This document shows positions 39,101 to 52,300 of a stretch of 64,000 nucleotides of DNA, piece by piece. Both the position numbers and the translations under genes were made by a program. Source of the stretch: Janthinobacterium sp. PC23-8. Its GTDB lineage: Bacteria; Pseudomonadota; Gammaproteobacteria; Burkholderiales; Burkholderiaceae_D. The notes below the pieces were generated by a model, which was not told the DNA's origin, made no database searches, and saw nothing but the letters and a program-made list of their open reading frames with translations. How positions within the stretch are numbered: position 1 is the stretch's first letter; every line of letters starts with the position of its first letter. The stretch spans positions 2,747,066 to 2,811,065 of the forward strand of contig NZ_NJGY01000001.1 of NCBI RefSeq assembly GCF_002250505.1, given 5' to 3'.

Positions 39101-42100
39101 TGCGGCGAATTGGCCATGCTGCCGCCGCCGGCGCAAACAGCCTTGCTGGCCACCGGCGACAATCCGCAGCGCTATCGGTGGCATGAGCCGGCGCATCGCC
39201 TGATCGAGCGCCAGGCCGCCATGCGGCCGCAGGCTGTGGCGCTGGTGTATGAGGATCTGAGCTTCAGCTACGATGAGCTGAACCGCCGCGCCAACCGTCT
39301 GGCGCACCATCTGCTATTGCTTGGCGTCGCGCAGGAACAGCGGGTGGGCATCGCCCTGGAGCGTTCGCCGGAAATGGTGGTGGCGGTGCTGGCCGTGCTC
39401 AAGGCCGGCGGCGCGTACGTGCCGCTGGACCCTGGCTATCCGGCCGAGCGGCTGGCGGCCATGATGGAAGACAGCGCAGCGAGGCTGGTGCTGACACAGA
39501 CCAGTGTCGCCCCGGCTTTGCCTGCGCTGCCCGGCATGCAGCAGCTGCTGCTGGACACGCCGCAACCGTGGGGCGCGCACGGACACGAGGTCGAGTGCAA
39601 TCCGCAGTGCGCCGTGCATCCGGCGTCGCTGGCGTATCTGATCTACACCTCCGGATCGACCGGCAAACCGAAAGCGATCGCTGTCGCGCATCAGGCGTTG
39701 GCGGAGCACACGCAAGTGGCCATCGGCTACTTCGGGCTGACGGCGGCCGACCGCATGCTGTTGTTTTCGACCATCAATTTCGATGGCTTTGTAGAACAGC
39801 TGTTCCCGCCGCTGGCGTCCGGCGGCGCGTTGGTGTTGCGCGGCCCGGCGCTATGGGACAGCGAGACGTTCTACCGCGCGCTGATCGAGCAGCGCATTAC
39901 CATCACCGATTTGAGCACCGCCTACTGGAGCATGCTGGTGCAGGATTTCGCCCGTCACGGCGTGCGTGACTATGGCGCGCTGCGGCAGGTGCAGGCGACC
40001 GGCGAGGCCATGCCGCCGGAGGCGCTGCAGTCCTGGCGCGCCGCGGGCCTGGGGCATGTCAAACTGCTCAACACTTATGGCCCCACCGAAACCATCGTCA
40101 CCGCGACCGCCTTCGATTGCGCGCCGTATGTTTCGGGACAGTTGCCGCTGCCGGCGCACATGCCGATCGGCCGTCCGCTGGCCGGACGACGCGCCTATAT
40201 TCTGGATGCCGATCTGCGCTTGACGCCCCCTGGCGTTGCGGGCGAGCTGTGTCTGGGCGGCGAACTGCTGGCGCGCGCCTATGCGGGCCGTCCCGCCCTG
40301 AGCGCTGAACGCTTCGTTGCCGACCCATACGGCGACGACGGCGCGCGGCTGTACCGCACCGGCGACCTGGCGCGCTGGCGCGCGGACGGCGCGCTGGAAT
40401 ATCTGGGCCGTTTCGACCACCAGGTCAAGGTGCGCGGCTTCCGCGTCGAGCTGGGCGAGATCGAAGCACAGCTGATGGCGCAAGCCGGCGTAAGGGAAGC
40501 GGTCGCGGTGGCACTGCCGGGCGCGCGCCTGGCCGCCTATGTCGCCGGCATGGATTTGGATGGTACGGCGCTGCGTGCTGCGCTGGCGGCCGCGCTGCCG
40601 GAGTATATGGTGCCCGCAGCGGTGGTGGTGCTGGCGGCGCTGCCGCAGACCCCAGGCGGAAAAATCGACCGCAAGGCCTTGCCGGCGCCGCAATTGAGCG
40701 TGGACCAGGCCCAGCCGCTGGACGGCGCCATCGAGCATGCGCTGGCGGCGCTATGGCGTCAGCTGCTGGGAGGCGTGCCGGCGGGACGCGATAGCCACTT
40801 CTTCGATGCCGGCGGCCATTCGCTGCTGGCGATCCAGCTATGCGCGCGCGTGCGTTCAACGCTGGGCGCGCAGCTGGCTTTGCGTGACGTGTTTGCGCAT
40901 CCGCATCTGGCCGATATGGCGGCCCGCATCCGCAGCGCCGGCGATGCCCCGGCGGCGGACGCGCTGCTGCCGGTGGCGCGGCGCCAGCAGATGCCGCTGT
41001 CGCCGGTCCAGCACCGTCTATGGCTGGTGGATCGCCTGGCCACGCCGGCACAGCGTAGCGCCTACAACATCGCCGCCGCCCTGCGCCTGCGCGGCGAGCT
41101 CGACGTGCCGCGCCTGCAGGCCGCGTTCAATACGGTGGTGGCGCGCCATGAAGTGCTGCGTACCTCTTATCCGCAGAGCGAGGATGGCGATCCCCATGCC
41201 GCCATGTTGCAGGCGCTCGATCTGCCCATGCCGGTGCTCGATCTGTCGCCGCTGCCGCCAGGCCGCCAGGCGGCTCAGGTGGCGGCCTTGTCGAGCGAAC
41301 AGCGTGGCCGGGCGTTCGACCTGTCGCAGGCACCGCTACTGCGCGCACAGCTGTTGCGCCTGGCGCCGCAGGAGCACGTGCTGCTGTTCTGCGTGCACCA
41401 CATGGTATTTGACGGTTGGTCCGAGGCAGTGCTGCTGCGCGAACTGGGCGCCGCCTATCGGGGCGTCGGCCTGCCGGCCTTGCCGGTACAGTATGCCGAC
41501 TACGCGGCCTGGCATGCGGCGCGCGCCGCCGGCCCGGCAGGCGCGGCGTCGGCGGCGTTCTGGCGCAGCTATCTGGCCGCCGCGCCCGCGCTGTCGACCT
41601 TGCCGGCCAGGGCCGCTCTGGCGCCGGTGGCGGCCGAGCGCAATGCGCTGCCGGTCCTCACGCTGCCCGGGTCTGTGGTGCGGCAGCTGGAACAACTGGC
41701 CCGCCAGCACGGCGCTACCTTGTTCATGGTCCTGCTGGCCGCTTTCCTGCAAGTGCTGCACCGGCAGTCCGGCCAGGACGACCTGGTGGTCGGCACCGAT
41801 GCCGCAGGCCGCGACCGGGTTGAACTTGAAGGCCTGATCGGTTTCTTCGTCAACGTCGTTCCGCTGCGTTCGCGCATGACGGCGCCGGCGCAGGACTTCG
41901 GCCGCTGGCTGAAGCAGGTCAAGGACAGCGTACTGCGTGCCTTCGAGCATGGCGACATGCCGTTCGACCAGATCGTCGAGGCGGCGAATGTGCCACGCGA
42001 ACGTGGCCGCCATCCGTTGCTGCAAACCCTGTTCGTGCTGCAAAACACGCCTGCGGCGCAGGCAGATATCGGCGGCCTGGAGATCGAAGTGCTGGCCGAT

Positions 42101-43363
42101 CAAGGCGCGCCGGCCAAATTTGATCTGGCCGTATTCATCTCGGAAGTGGAAGGCGGCTTGCAGGCGGAATGGATCTATCACGCCGGCCGCCATGAGCGTG
42201 CCGTTGTGGCTCGTGCGGCGCAAGCCTGGCAGCAGGCAATTGAGCATCTGACCGATATTGAAACAGAGGAGAAACCCATCATGAACAAACCAGCCTCGAT
42301 GGCCGGAAAACTGGACCGTTTGAAGCAGCAGCCGGCTGTGCGCAGTGCCCCCCGGCCGGTAGTTTCCATGTCTTTTCTGCAGCCGGACCAGCAGTTCCCG
42401 GCAGTGATCGAAGCGCGCGACGAAGGACTGGACGCCGTTGCCTGGGCGCGCGAACAACGCGATCTGGTGGAAAGCATGCTGCTGCGTCACGGCGGCATCC
42501 TGTTCCGTGGCTTTGACCTGCGCACGCCGCAGGAGTTCGAGAGTTTCGCCGAAGCCATCGAGCCGCAGCTGCATGGCGACTACGGCGACCTGCCGAAGAA
42601 GGAGGGCGGGCGCAACACTTACCGTTCGACGCCCTATCCGGAACGGCAGATGATCCTGTTCCATAACGAGAGCGCTCACCTGGACCAGTGGCCGCGCAAG
42701 CAGTGGTTCTACTGTGAACTGCCGTCGCCGGTCGGCGGCGCCACGCCGATTGTCGATTGCCGCGAAATGCTGCGCCGCCTGCCGGCCGCACTGGTGGAGG
42801 AGTTCGAACGCAAGCAACTGCTGTACATCCGCACCTTCAATCACCGGCTTGATGTGAGCTGGCAGGACTTCTTCAAGACCACGCAGCGCGCTGAAGTCGA
42901 AACCCGCCTGCGTCTGGCCGGCATCGAATTCACCTGGCTCGATAACGACGAACTGCAGACGCGCACGCGCTGCCCGGCGGTGATCGCCCACCCGGTCACC
43001 GGTGAACGCGCCTTTTTCAATCAGGTGCAGCTGCACCATGTCAGTTGCCTGGAGCCGGAGCTGCGCGCCGATCTGCTGACCATGGTCGGTCCTCGGCGCC
43101 TGCCGCGCCAGGTCTGCTTCGGCGACGGTACGCCGATTCCCGATGCAACGATGGAGCTGATCGGCCGTACCTACGAAGCGTGCGCGGTGCGCTTTGACTG
43201 GCGCCAGGGCGACGTCATCATGCTCGACAACATGCTGGCCGCGCATGCCCGCGATCCCTTCGAAGGCCCGCGCAAGATCGTGGTGGCGATGGGGGAGATG
43301 GTCAGCCGCGCCGACCTCATTGCCGCCGCCGCCGAGACACCGCAACCGATACAGGAAAACTAA
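33188..43363 (+). CDS. NRPS 2: C-A(Asp)-T-E-C-A(basic)-T-C-beta-hydroxylase
   Basis: 3391 residues. C1 (HHIAADGWS from 186); A1 (YTSGSSGRPKG at 648) with pocket D-L-T-K-V-G-H-V-G-K, almost the published Asp code DLTKVGHIGK; T (Ser1036); E (HHLAVDAVSW from 1220; EGHGRE; NYLGRI), so D-Asp is expected; C2 ([10 protein letters not shown], His1680) with the features of a post-E condensation domain; A2 (core motif at 2153, ending PKA rather than PKG) with pocket D-G-E-D-Q-T-T-V-T-K, a basic residue; T (Ser2545); C3 (HHMVFDGWS from 2737); then a SyrP/TauD-like hydroxylase from about 3032 with His3159-x-Glu3161 and His3353. No A domain follows C3 in this protein. A ribosome site and ATG occur inside the gene before the hydroxylase. 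A GTG at 33185 is an alternative start. Confidence 0.93.
42266..42283 (+). promoter_or_regulatory. Internal ribosome site and in-frame ATG before the fused beta-hydroxylase
   Basis: AGGAG at 42266-42270, ten bases, then ATG at 42281, in frame with NRPS 2 at codon 3032 and exactly at the start of the hydroxylase domain. It could give a separate hydroxylase of 360 residues besides the fused form. Translation from it is not proven. Confidence 0.55.
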
Positions 43364-46330
43364 ATGGATACGACGCAGGATCTTCAACACTGGCCGCTGG
43401 GGCCGGAACAGCGCCAACTGGCTGACGGCAGCGCCGTGCATGTCAGCAGTGCGCGCAGTGACGAGCACATCGACGCACAGCGTTTGCAGCGGGCGCTGGC
43501 CGAGGTCGCCGCGCGTCATCAAGCCTTGCGCTTCGCGTATCGTGAATTGCCGGGCTATCGCGGCTTGCGCCAGCAGGAAGGCGGTCCGCCCGGCATTGCG
43601 GCAACCGTCACGCATGATGGCGCAGCGTCGCACATCGCGCTGACAATGACAGCGCTGGCGGCCGACCAGGCCAGCCTGCCAATGTTGTGGCGCGAGCTGA
43701 AAACCGCTTACGACGGCCAGCCGCTGCCGGACGAGGTGTTCCAGTACAGCCAATACATCGAATGGCGCCAGGATCTGGACGACGATCCCGAAGCGGTACA
43801 GGGGCGAGCCTACTGGGCCGGCTACCTGCAGCAGCATGCGGGTGCCGAACCGGTACAGCTGTCTTGGCGTATTGCCGCGCCGGCGGACGCTGTGCCGCAG
43901 TACGCCGCAGCGCGCGCGAATCTGGATGAGCAGGTGCTGGCGCGCCTGGCCTCGCTGGCGAAAGCGCAAGGCGCAACGCTGGAGACGGCGCTGCAACTGG
44001 CGTGGTGGCTGCTGCTGGCGCGCCTGCAGGGTAGCGCGCATGTGAGCGGCGGCTGGCTGCATGACTGCCGCCGCGACTACGATGTGATGGAAGGCGCCAT
44101 CGGCGTATACGAGAAGCTGATGCCGGTTGCGGTACAGGCGGTTCCCGGGCGCAGCTTCAATGCCCTGCTGCCCGAATTGGCCACGGCGCTGGAGGCACAT
44201 CGCGGGGCCCAGGAATACTGCCTTGCGTCGCTCCGGCCGGCGGTGAGCTTCAGCTATCGCGAGGCGCCAGCCAAACTGCCGGGCTGGCACGTGGACGACC
44301 TGAGCGCACCCGGCGCGCCCGCTGAACTGGCGTTGCTCATCGCCGGTGCAGACGCGTCGCTTTACAGCGACGGCCTGCACTACCATGCGGCCGATAGCGC
44401 CTGCCTGCTGGAGCAATACGCCGCGCTGCTGGCGGCGATCGCGCAGCGGCCGGACAGCGCCGTCATGGATGCGCCGCTGCCCGCCGGGCCAGTCATCGAA
44501 GGTCGGCCGCTGGACCCTGGACAGGCTTTGCTGGGCGAGCGCATCGCAGCATGGAGCACTGCAACGCCACAGGCGCCGGCCTTGTCGGAGCAGGGCGTAG
44601 TGACCAGCTATCAGGAGCTGGAACAGAATGTGGCGCGCGTGGCGCTCTGGATGGCGGCGCAGGGCGTGCAGCGCGGCGACCTGGTCGCGCTCGATCTTGA
44701 GCGCTGCGCCGGCTTCGTCGTGGCGCTGCTGGCCGCCTGGCGCCAGGGCGCGGGCTACCTGCCGCTCGATCCGCATTGGCCTGCCGGCCGTCGTGACGCG
44801 ATTGTCTCCGATGCCGCGCCGGCGCTGACGGTTGATGCGGATGCATTGGCGGCCGCGATCGCCGGTGCGGTCGATGTGCAGCCTGTACCGACCGCCGTCT
44901 GCAGCGCCAGCGACGTGGCATACGTGATGTATACCTCCGGCTCCACCGGCACGCCGAAAGGGGTGATTGTCGAACATGGCCAGTTGTTGAACTACGTGGC
45001 TGGCGCCTCGCAGGCCATGCAACTGGCCGCAAGCCGCCGCTGGGCGCTGACCGGCACGGTGGCGGCGGATCTTGGCAACACGGCGCTGTTCGGCGCCTTG
45101 TTCAACGGCGCCTGCCTGGTCATCGCCTCGGCTGCCGAAATGCAGGACGCGCCATCGTTCGCGCGTTTCCTGGCCGAGCACGCCGTTGACGCCGTCAAGA
45201 TGGTGCCTTCGCATCTGGAGGCACTGCTGGACGGCGACGCGGCCACGCTGCCGCAATGCGTAGTGCTCGGCGGCGAGCCCGCTTCGACGGCGTTCGTCGC
45301 ACGCCTGCTGCACCTGCGCCCTGACTGCCGCATCTACAACCACTACGGCCCCACCGAGACCACCATCGGCGTGATGATTCATGCGGTGGACGGCTGCGCA
45401 GCGTCGGCTGCGGTGTTGCCGCTCACGACCGCGCTGCCGAACTGCCGCATCCAGGTGCTCGATGCGCAGCTGCGGCCGGTACCCGCCGGCGCGCAAGGCG
45501 AACTGTATATCGGCGGCGCGCAGCTGGCGCGCGGTTACCTGAACCGTGATGGCGGCGCAGTCTTTGTCGACGATCCGCAACGCCCCGGCCAGCGCATGTA
45601 TCGCAGCGGCGACCTGGCCTGGCTGCTGCCACGCGGCGGCCTGGTGCTGGCCGGCCGTGCCGACCATCAGCTGAAAATACGCGGCTATCGCGTCGAACCG
45701 GCTGAAATCGAGGCAGCTTTGCTCAGTGCCGCCGGCGTGCGCCAGGCAGTGGTGCTGGCCGTGGCCGACGACGCCGGCCAGGCGACGCTGGTGGCGGTCG
45801 TGGTGCCGGACAACGACGCCGCCGCAAGCGAGGCGGCCTTGCGCGAACACCTGGCGTCGCGCCTGCCGGCGCACATGCTGCCAGGCCGCTATGCCTTGCT
45901 TGCCGCGTTGCCGCGCCTGGCCAACGGCAAGATCGACCGCGCCGCGCTGGCGGCGTGCGCGCCGCAGCAACGCAGGACGGACTTGCTGGCGCCGCGCGAC
46001 GCGCTTGAATTCGTGCTGGCCGGCTGCATGGCTGAACTGCTGGCGTGCGAACAGGTCGGCGTGGACGAGGATTTCTTTGACCTTGGCGGCCATTCCCTGC
46101 TGGTCATCAAGCTGACCGCGCGCATACGCAAGCTGTTGAAAACAGAGATCGCCCCTGGCCTGGTGTTTGACCATGCCAGCGTCGAAGCGCTGGCGCGTCT
46201 GCTGCGCGCAAGCAGCAGCGACGTGGTCCAGTTGGAGAGGCTGGCGCAGGCGCAGCGCAAGCTGGCGCAGATGTCGCCCGAGCAGCGCGCCGCTTTGCAA
46301 GAGCGCGGCCGACAAGGCAAAGCGGCCTGA
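43364..46330 (+). CDS. NRPS 3: degenerate C-like domain-A(Asp)-T
   Basis: 988 residues. The N-terminal 400 residues have the C-domain fold signature ([19 protein letters not shown]), but the catalytic HHxxxDG motif is T96-A-L-A-A-D101-Q, so both histidines are lost and it should not form peptide bonds. This suits the published interface-domain idea, a C-like domain that docks a beta-hydroxylase. The A domain ([11 protein letters not shown] at 523) has pocket D-L-T-K-V-G-H-I-G-K, identical to the classical Asp code. The T domain has Ser911. A helical tail ([14 protein letters not shown]) may dock to NRPS 4. The ATG abuts the stop of NRPS 2, which carries the fused hydroxylase. Confidence 0.9.
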   Translation: MDTTQDLQHWPLGPEQRQLADGSAVHVSSARSDEHIDAQRLQRALAEVAARHQALRFAYRELPGYRGLRQQEGGPPGIAATVTHDGAASHIALTMTALAADQASLPMLWRELKTAYDGQPLPDEVFQYSQYIEWRQDLDDDPEAVQGRAYWAGYLQQHAGAEPVQLSWRIAAPADAVPQYAAARANLDEQVLARLASLAKAQGATLETALQLAWWLLLARLQGSAHVSGGWLHDCRRDYDVMEGAIGVYEKLMPVAVQAVPGRSFNALLPELATALEAHRGAQEYCLASLRPAVSFSYREAPAKLPGWHVDDLSAPGAPAELALLIAGADASLYSDGLHYHAADSACLLEQYAALLAAIAQRPDSAVMDAPLPAGPVIEGRPLDPGQALLGERIAAWSTATPQAPALSEQGVVTSYQELEQNVARVALWMAAQGVQRGDLVALDLERCAGFVVALLAAWRQGAGYLPLDPHWPAGRRDAIVSDAAPALTVDADALAAAIAGAVDVQPVPTAVCSASDVAYVMYTSGSTGTPKGVIVEHGQLLNYVAGASQAMQLAASRRWALTGTVAADLGNTALFGALFNGACLVIASAAEMQDAPSFARFLAEHAVDAVKMVPSHLEALLDGDAATLPQCVVLGGEPASTAFVARLLHLRPDCRIYNHYGPTETTIGVMIHAVDGCAASAAVLPLTTALPNCRIQVLDAQLRPVPAGAQGELYIGGAQLARGYLNRDGGAVFVDDPQRPGQRMYRSGDLAWLLPRGGLVLAGRADHQLKIRGYRVEPAEIEAALLSAAGVRQAVVLAVADDAGQATLVAVVVPDNDAAASEAALREHLASRLPAHMLPGRYALLAALPRLANGKIDRAALAACAPQQRRTDLLAPRDALEFVLAGCMAELLACEQVGVDEDFFDLGGHSLLVIKLTARIRKLLKTEIAPGLVFDHASVEALARLLRASSSDVVQLERLAQAQRKLAQMSPEQRAALQERGRQGKAA

Positions 46331-46355
46331 TAATCGAACAATATGGGAAGATGCA

Positions 46356-49300
46356 ATGAGTGAGATGGATGACGATCTGCTGGCGCTATTGCTGAGCGAG
46401 GATGGCGACGATGGCGACGATATGGCGCACGATGGAATCGCTCGTCGAGGCAACCCGGACGCCCCTGCGAGGCTGTCCTACGGACAGCGCCAGCTATGGC
46501 TGCTGCATCAACTGGAGCCTGCGCTCACTGCGTACAACCTGCTGCGGGCCTTCCGCCTGTCCGGTGTGCTGGACGCCGATGCGCTGGAATCGGCCCTGCG
46601 GGCGCTGCTTGCACGCCACGACGTGCTGCGCACGCGCTTTACCGTCATCGATGATGAACCGATGCAGATCGTGGAGCCGCATGCGGCTTTCACGCTGCAG
46701 CGCGTGGTCCTGATGGACGCGGCCGAACTGCAGCCGCAGCTGCAGGCCGCCGCCGCCCACGTCTTCGATCTGTCGATTGCGCCGCTGCTGTTTGCGCGCC
46801 TGTACCGGTTGACGCCGGATCAGCACGTGCTGGTCATCGGCATGCATCATCTGGTCAGCGACGGCTGGTCGAATGCGGTGCTGATGGACGATCTGGCGCT
46901 GGCTTATCGTGGCGCTTTGCAGGGCGTACCGGTGGCCCTGCCATCACCGTCCTTGCAATACGCGGACTACGCCGAATGGCAGCGCGACAGCGCCGCGACG
47001 CCGGCGCTGCAGTCCCAGCTCGATTATTGGGACAACTATCTGCGTGGCGTGCCGCCATTGACGCTGCCTGCGCAGTCGCCGCGCAAGGAGCTTGACTATG
47101 CGGGAGCGCGTCTGAGGTTTGCCTTGCCTGCGGCGCTGTCTGAAGACATCCAGGGGTTCTGCCGCCAGCAGGGATGCACCGAATTCGTCGCCTATTTCGC
47201 CGCCTGGCAGCTGCTGTTGGCCCGCTACAGCGGCCAGGATGATTTTGCCATCGGCGTGCCGAGCGCCGGCCGGCCGCGCGAAGAGCTGCACGATCTGGTC
47301 GGCTTCTTCGTCACCATGCAGGCCTATCGTGTACGCATGGCGCCGGAAATGACCTGGTCCGGCTTGTGTGCGCAACTGCGTGCCGATGCACTGGCGGCGA
47401 TGAATCACGCGCAGGTACCGCTGGAGTTGCTGCTGGAGCGACGTCGCGGCGCCCAGCAGCCGCTGTTCCAGGCGATGTTCGGCCTGCAAGTGATCGACGG
47501 CGCGGCGCTGCCCACGTTGCACGGCTTGAAGGTGGAGATGTTGGAACTGGAGGAGGGCAGCGCCAAGCTGGATCTGGCGCTGGAGATGTTTGTCACCGCC
47601 GGCAAAGTGCAGTGCGCCATCGAATACAGCACCGGCATGTTCGATGCCGCCACTGCCGCGCGCGTGCAACAGGATTTCAAGCGGCTGCTGGAGCTGATGG
47701 TGGCCGATCCTGCCTGCAAGCTGGGCGAGGTGGACTTTCTTGCGCCCGCCGAGCAGCTGCAGCTGGAGGCGTGGGGCCGCAACCGGCAGCGTTATCCTGC
47801 CATGGCACCGGTACAGCGGCGCTTCGAGGCGCTGGCGGCGGCGCAGCCCGATGCGCTGGCCTTGCTGTGCGGCGAAGAGTCGCTCAGCTATGCAGAACTG
47901 AACCGGCGCGCCAACGCGCTGGCGCATTATCTGATCCTGTGCGGCGTGGGGCCGGATCGCCTGGTCGGCATCGCCATCGAACGTTCGGTGTCGATGGTGG
48001 TCGCGCTGCTGGCGATCCTGAAGGCTGGCGGCGCCTATGTGCCGTTCGATCCCGATTATCCGGCCGAGCGGCTGGCGTACATGGCGCAGGACAGCGGCGT
48101 GGCGCTGCTGCTGACCGCAAACGATGGCGCGCCGTGGGCGCCGCAGGCGCAGGTGCTGCAGCTCGATACGCTCGATCTGGGCGGACAGCCGCAACACAAT
48201 CCGGCCCCGCCGCTGCACGACGAAAACCTGGCTTACGCCATCTACACCTCCGGCTCCACCGGCAAGCCGAAAGGCGCGGCCAACCGCCATGGCTCGCTGA
48301 ACAACCGGCTGGCCTGGATGCAGCAGGCCTATGGCCTGCAGGCTGGCGACATCGTACTGCAAAAGACGCCGTTCAGTTTTGACGTCTCGGTGTGGGAGTT
48401 CTTCTGGCCATTGAGCGAAGGCGCCAGCCTGGCGATGGCGGCGCCGGGAGAGCACAAGGATCCGGCGCTGCTGCTGGCGCGCATCGCCCGGCACGGGATC
48501 ACCACGCTGCACTTCGTGCCGTCGATGCTGCAGGCTTTTGTGGCCCATCTGGAAGCCGAGGGTAGTAGCGACTGCGCCAGTTTGCGGCGCATCGTGTGCA
48601 GCGGCGAGGCGCTGCCGGCGCCATTGCAGGCGCGCGTGTTTGCCTGCCTGCCGCAGGCAGCGCTGTACAACCTCTATGGACCGACCGAGGCGGCCATCGA
48701 CGTCACGCACTGGACCTGCGTGGACGACGGCGGTGCCAGTGTACCGATCGGTGCACCGATCACGGCCACCGAAGTGCACGTGCTGGGACCGGACCTGCAA
48801 CTGGCGCCGCGCGGCGCCGCAGGCGAGCTGTATCTGGGCGGCATCGGGCTGGCGCGCGGCTATCTGCGGCGCGGCGCGCTGACGGCGGAGCGCTTCGTCG
48901 CCGATCCATTCGGCAGCGGCGGGCGTTTGTACCGCACCGGGGATCTGGTGCGCTGGCGCGCCGACGGCCAGCTGGAATACCTGGGCCGGCTCGACCACCA
49001 GGTGAAGCTGCGTGGGCTGCGCATCGAACTGGGCGAGATTGAATCGGCCTTGCTGGCGCAGCCTGGTGTGCGCGAAGCGGTGGTGGTGGCGCTCGCAGGT
49101 TCTGGCGGCATGCGGCTGGTGGGCTACGTTGCGCCGCAGGGCGAGGAAGCGGCGCTGAAAGAGGCGCTGCTGGCGGGGCTGCCGGACTATATGGTGCCGT
49201 CGCAGATCGTGACCTTGCCGGCCTTGCCGCTGAACGCCAGCGGCAAGGTCGATCGCAAAGCCCTGCCGCTGCCGCAGCAGGCGGCGGGCGACTATAGCGC

Positions 49301-52300
49301 GCCTCGGGGCGCCGCCGAACGGGCGCTGGCGGCGGTGTGGCGCGAGGTGCTGGGAGTCGACAAGGTCGGCCGCGACGACAACTTTTTTGCGCTGGGCGGC
49401 GACTCCATCATCAGCCTGCAAATTGTGGCGCGCGCGCGGCGCGCCGGTTGGAAGCTCACCCCGCGCCAGCTGTTCGAGCGTCAGAGCATCGCGCAATTGG
49501 CGCCGCTGGCCGAGCCCCTGGAGGCCGCCGCTCCGGTCGCCGTGACGATGCCGCAGTCCGATCAGCCTTTTTCGCTGCTGCCGATACAGGCGGCTTTCTT
49601 CGAACGTTCGCCGCCATCGGCCAGTCACTGGAATCAATCCCTGCTCCTGCACAGCGACGCGCGGCTCGACCCGGTACGCCTTGAGCAGGCCTTGCAGGCG
49701 CTGGCGACGCGCCATGCAAGCTTGCGCCTGCGTTTCACCCGCAACAGCCAGGACGAATGGCAGCAAGCCTATGGCCCGGTGCCGCGCCAGCCCATCCTGT
49801 GGCGGCGGCAGGCGGCCAGCTCCGGGCAGGCGAGCGCGCTGTGCGAGCAAGCGCAGCGCAGCCTGAATATTGCAGATGGGCGGCTGATACGCGCCATGCT
49901 GATCGAGCTGGCCGACGGCAGCTCGCGCCTGCTGCTGGCCATCCACCATCTCGCCATTGATGGCGTATCCTGGCGCATTGTGCTCGAAGAGCTGGCGGCG
50001 CTGTATGACGGCAAGCAGCCGCTCCGGGCGGACGGCGACGCCTATCACGCCTGGACCATACAACTGCGGCACTACGCGCACCAGCAGCAGCATCAGCTCG
50101 GGTATTGGCGGACGGTCAGCAGCGCACCGGCATCGCTGCCCTGCGACCATGCTGACGGCGCGCGCACACAACGCCAGCGCGATCGGGCCGGCTTCACGCT
50201 CGACGCCGCCGCCACAGACGCATTGCTGCGCCAGGCGCCCGCCGCGTACCGCACGCAAATCAACGACATGCTGTTGACCGCACTGGCGCGGGCGCTTTGC
50301 GCCTGGAGCGGCGAGAACGGCGTGTTGATCGACCTTGAAGGCCACGGCCGCGAAGAGCTGTCGCATGAACTCGACCTCTCCGGCACAGTGGGCTGGTTCA
50401 CCAGCGTCTACCCGGTGGCCTTGTACGCGCACGGCGCGCCTGGCGCTGCGCTCAAGCGCGTGAAGGAGAGTTTGCGCTGCGCGCCCGACAAGGGCCTGGG
50501 CCACGGCGCATTGCGCTATCTGGGCGATGCGGCGACGCGTGAAACCCTGGCGGCACTGCCGCAAGCACAGGTGCTGTTCAATTATCTCGGCCAGTTCGAT
50601 GCCGCGTTTGACGCCGACGCCTTGTGGCGGCCGGCGCAAGAGCCGGCCGGCGCAAATCTGAGCCCGGATGCGCCGCTCGACTATGAAGTATCGGTCAATG
50701 GCCAGGTGTATCAAGGTCAGTTGCGGCTGGACTTCAGCTACAGCAATGCCAGGTATGAAGCCGATACCGTCGCCGCGCTGGTGCGCTCCTGCGAACAGGA
50801 GTTGCGCGCGCTGATCACCCACTGCTGCAGCGGTGCGGCCGGCCTGACGCCATCCGATGTGCCGCTGGCGAGACTGGATCAGGCGGCGCTGGACGGCTTG
50901 CCGATAGCGCCGGCGCAATTGGCCGACCTGTACCCACTGTCACCGATGCAGCAAGGCCTGTTTTTCCACAGTCTGCATGATGGCGCCGGCGCCACGTATG
51001 TCAACCAGTTGCGGGTCGATATTGGCGGGCTGGACCTGCGGCGGTTCCAGGCATGCTGGAACCAGGCCATACAGCGGCACGACGTGCTGCGCACCGGCTT
51101 CCTGATGCTGCCCGGCGGCCCGCTGCAATGGCTTGCGCGCGAGCTGCCTTTGCCGATCGTGGTGCATGACTGGCACGGCAGGGGTGACCTGCCGCAGGCG
51201 CTCGATCAACTGGCGCAAGCCGATCTGGCCCAGGGCTTCGATCTGGCCCGGCCGCCGCTGATGCGTCTGACGCTGGTGCGCACCGGCACCCATGCCTGCC
51301 ATCTGGTGTGGAGCGTTCACCATCTTCTGCTCGACGGCTGGAGCACGTCGATGCTGCTTGGCGAAATACTGCGCGATTACAGCGGCGAAGCCGTATCCTC
51401 GCCAGCCGGGCGGTATCGGGACTATATCGCCTGGCTGGCGGGACGCGAGCAGCAAGCCAGTGACGCATGGTGGGACCAGCAGCTGCGCCGGCTGCCAGAG
51501 CCGGTGCTGATGGCGCAAGCCCTGGCCGCGCCGGCCGGACGATCGGGACGCAGCGAGCAAATGCAGCGCTTGTCGGACGACTATGCAGCACAGCTGGCAA
51601 GCTTCGCCCGCGAACAAAGAGTGACGGTCAATACGCTGGTGCAGGCGGCATGGGCCTTGCTGCTCCAGCGCTACACAGGCAGGGACGAGGTGGCTTTTGG
51701 CGTCACCGTCTCGGGGCGGCCGGCGGCGTTGGCGGGAGCGGACCGTTGGGTGGGACTGTTTATCAATACCCTGCCGCTGATTTGTGCGCCCAGGCCCGAG
51801 CTGAATCTGGGCGACTGGCTGCGCGCGCTGCAGGAGCACAACCTGGCGCTGCGCGAGCATGAATACACGCCCTTGTACACGCTGCAGCAGCGTGCCGGTC
51901 ATGGCGGGCAGGCGCTGTTCGATTCCATCCTGGTGTTTGAAAATTATCCGGTCGACCAGATGCTGGCGCAGTCGGACGCCGGTGGCTTGCGCTTTTCGTC
52001 CGCGCGCACACATGACGAAACCGGTTATGCGCTGGCGCTGTCGGTGGTGCAGGACGCCGGGCTGCGGCTGCGCCTGTCCTATGACCGCGCGTGCTTTGCG
52101 GATGATGCGGCAGCGGCCATGGCGGCCGAACTTGCGGGTTTGTTACGGCAGATGGCGTCGGCGCCACAGGTCATGCTGGCCGACCTGACGCCGCACGCCA
52201 CGGCAACATCCGCACAGATGCTGGCATTGGGCCGCAACCGGCAGCGTTATCCTGCCATGGCACCGGTACAGCGGCGCTTCGAGGCGCTGGCGGCGGCGCA

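Noticed and set aside
41336-46453. A 1705-codon open frame on the minus strand opposite NRPS 2-4, and similar long antisense frames at 46944-50918 and 15552-19400
   Set aside because: They mirror well-supported genes on the other strand, are rich in His/Arg/Gln/Gly as expected from the GC-rich reverse strand, and have no domains.
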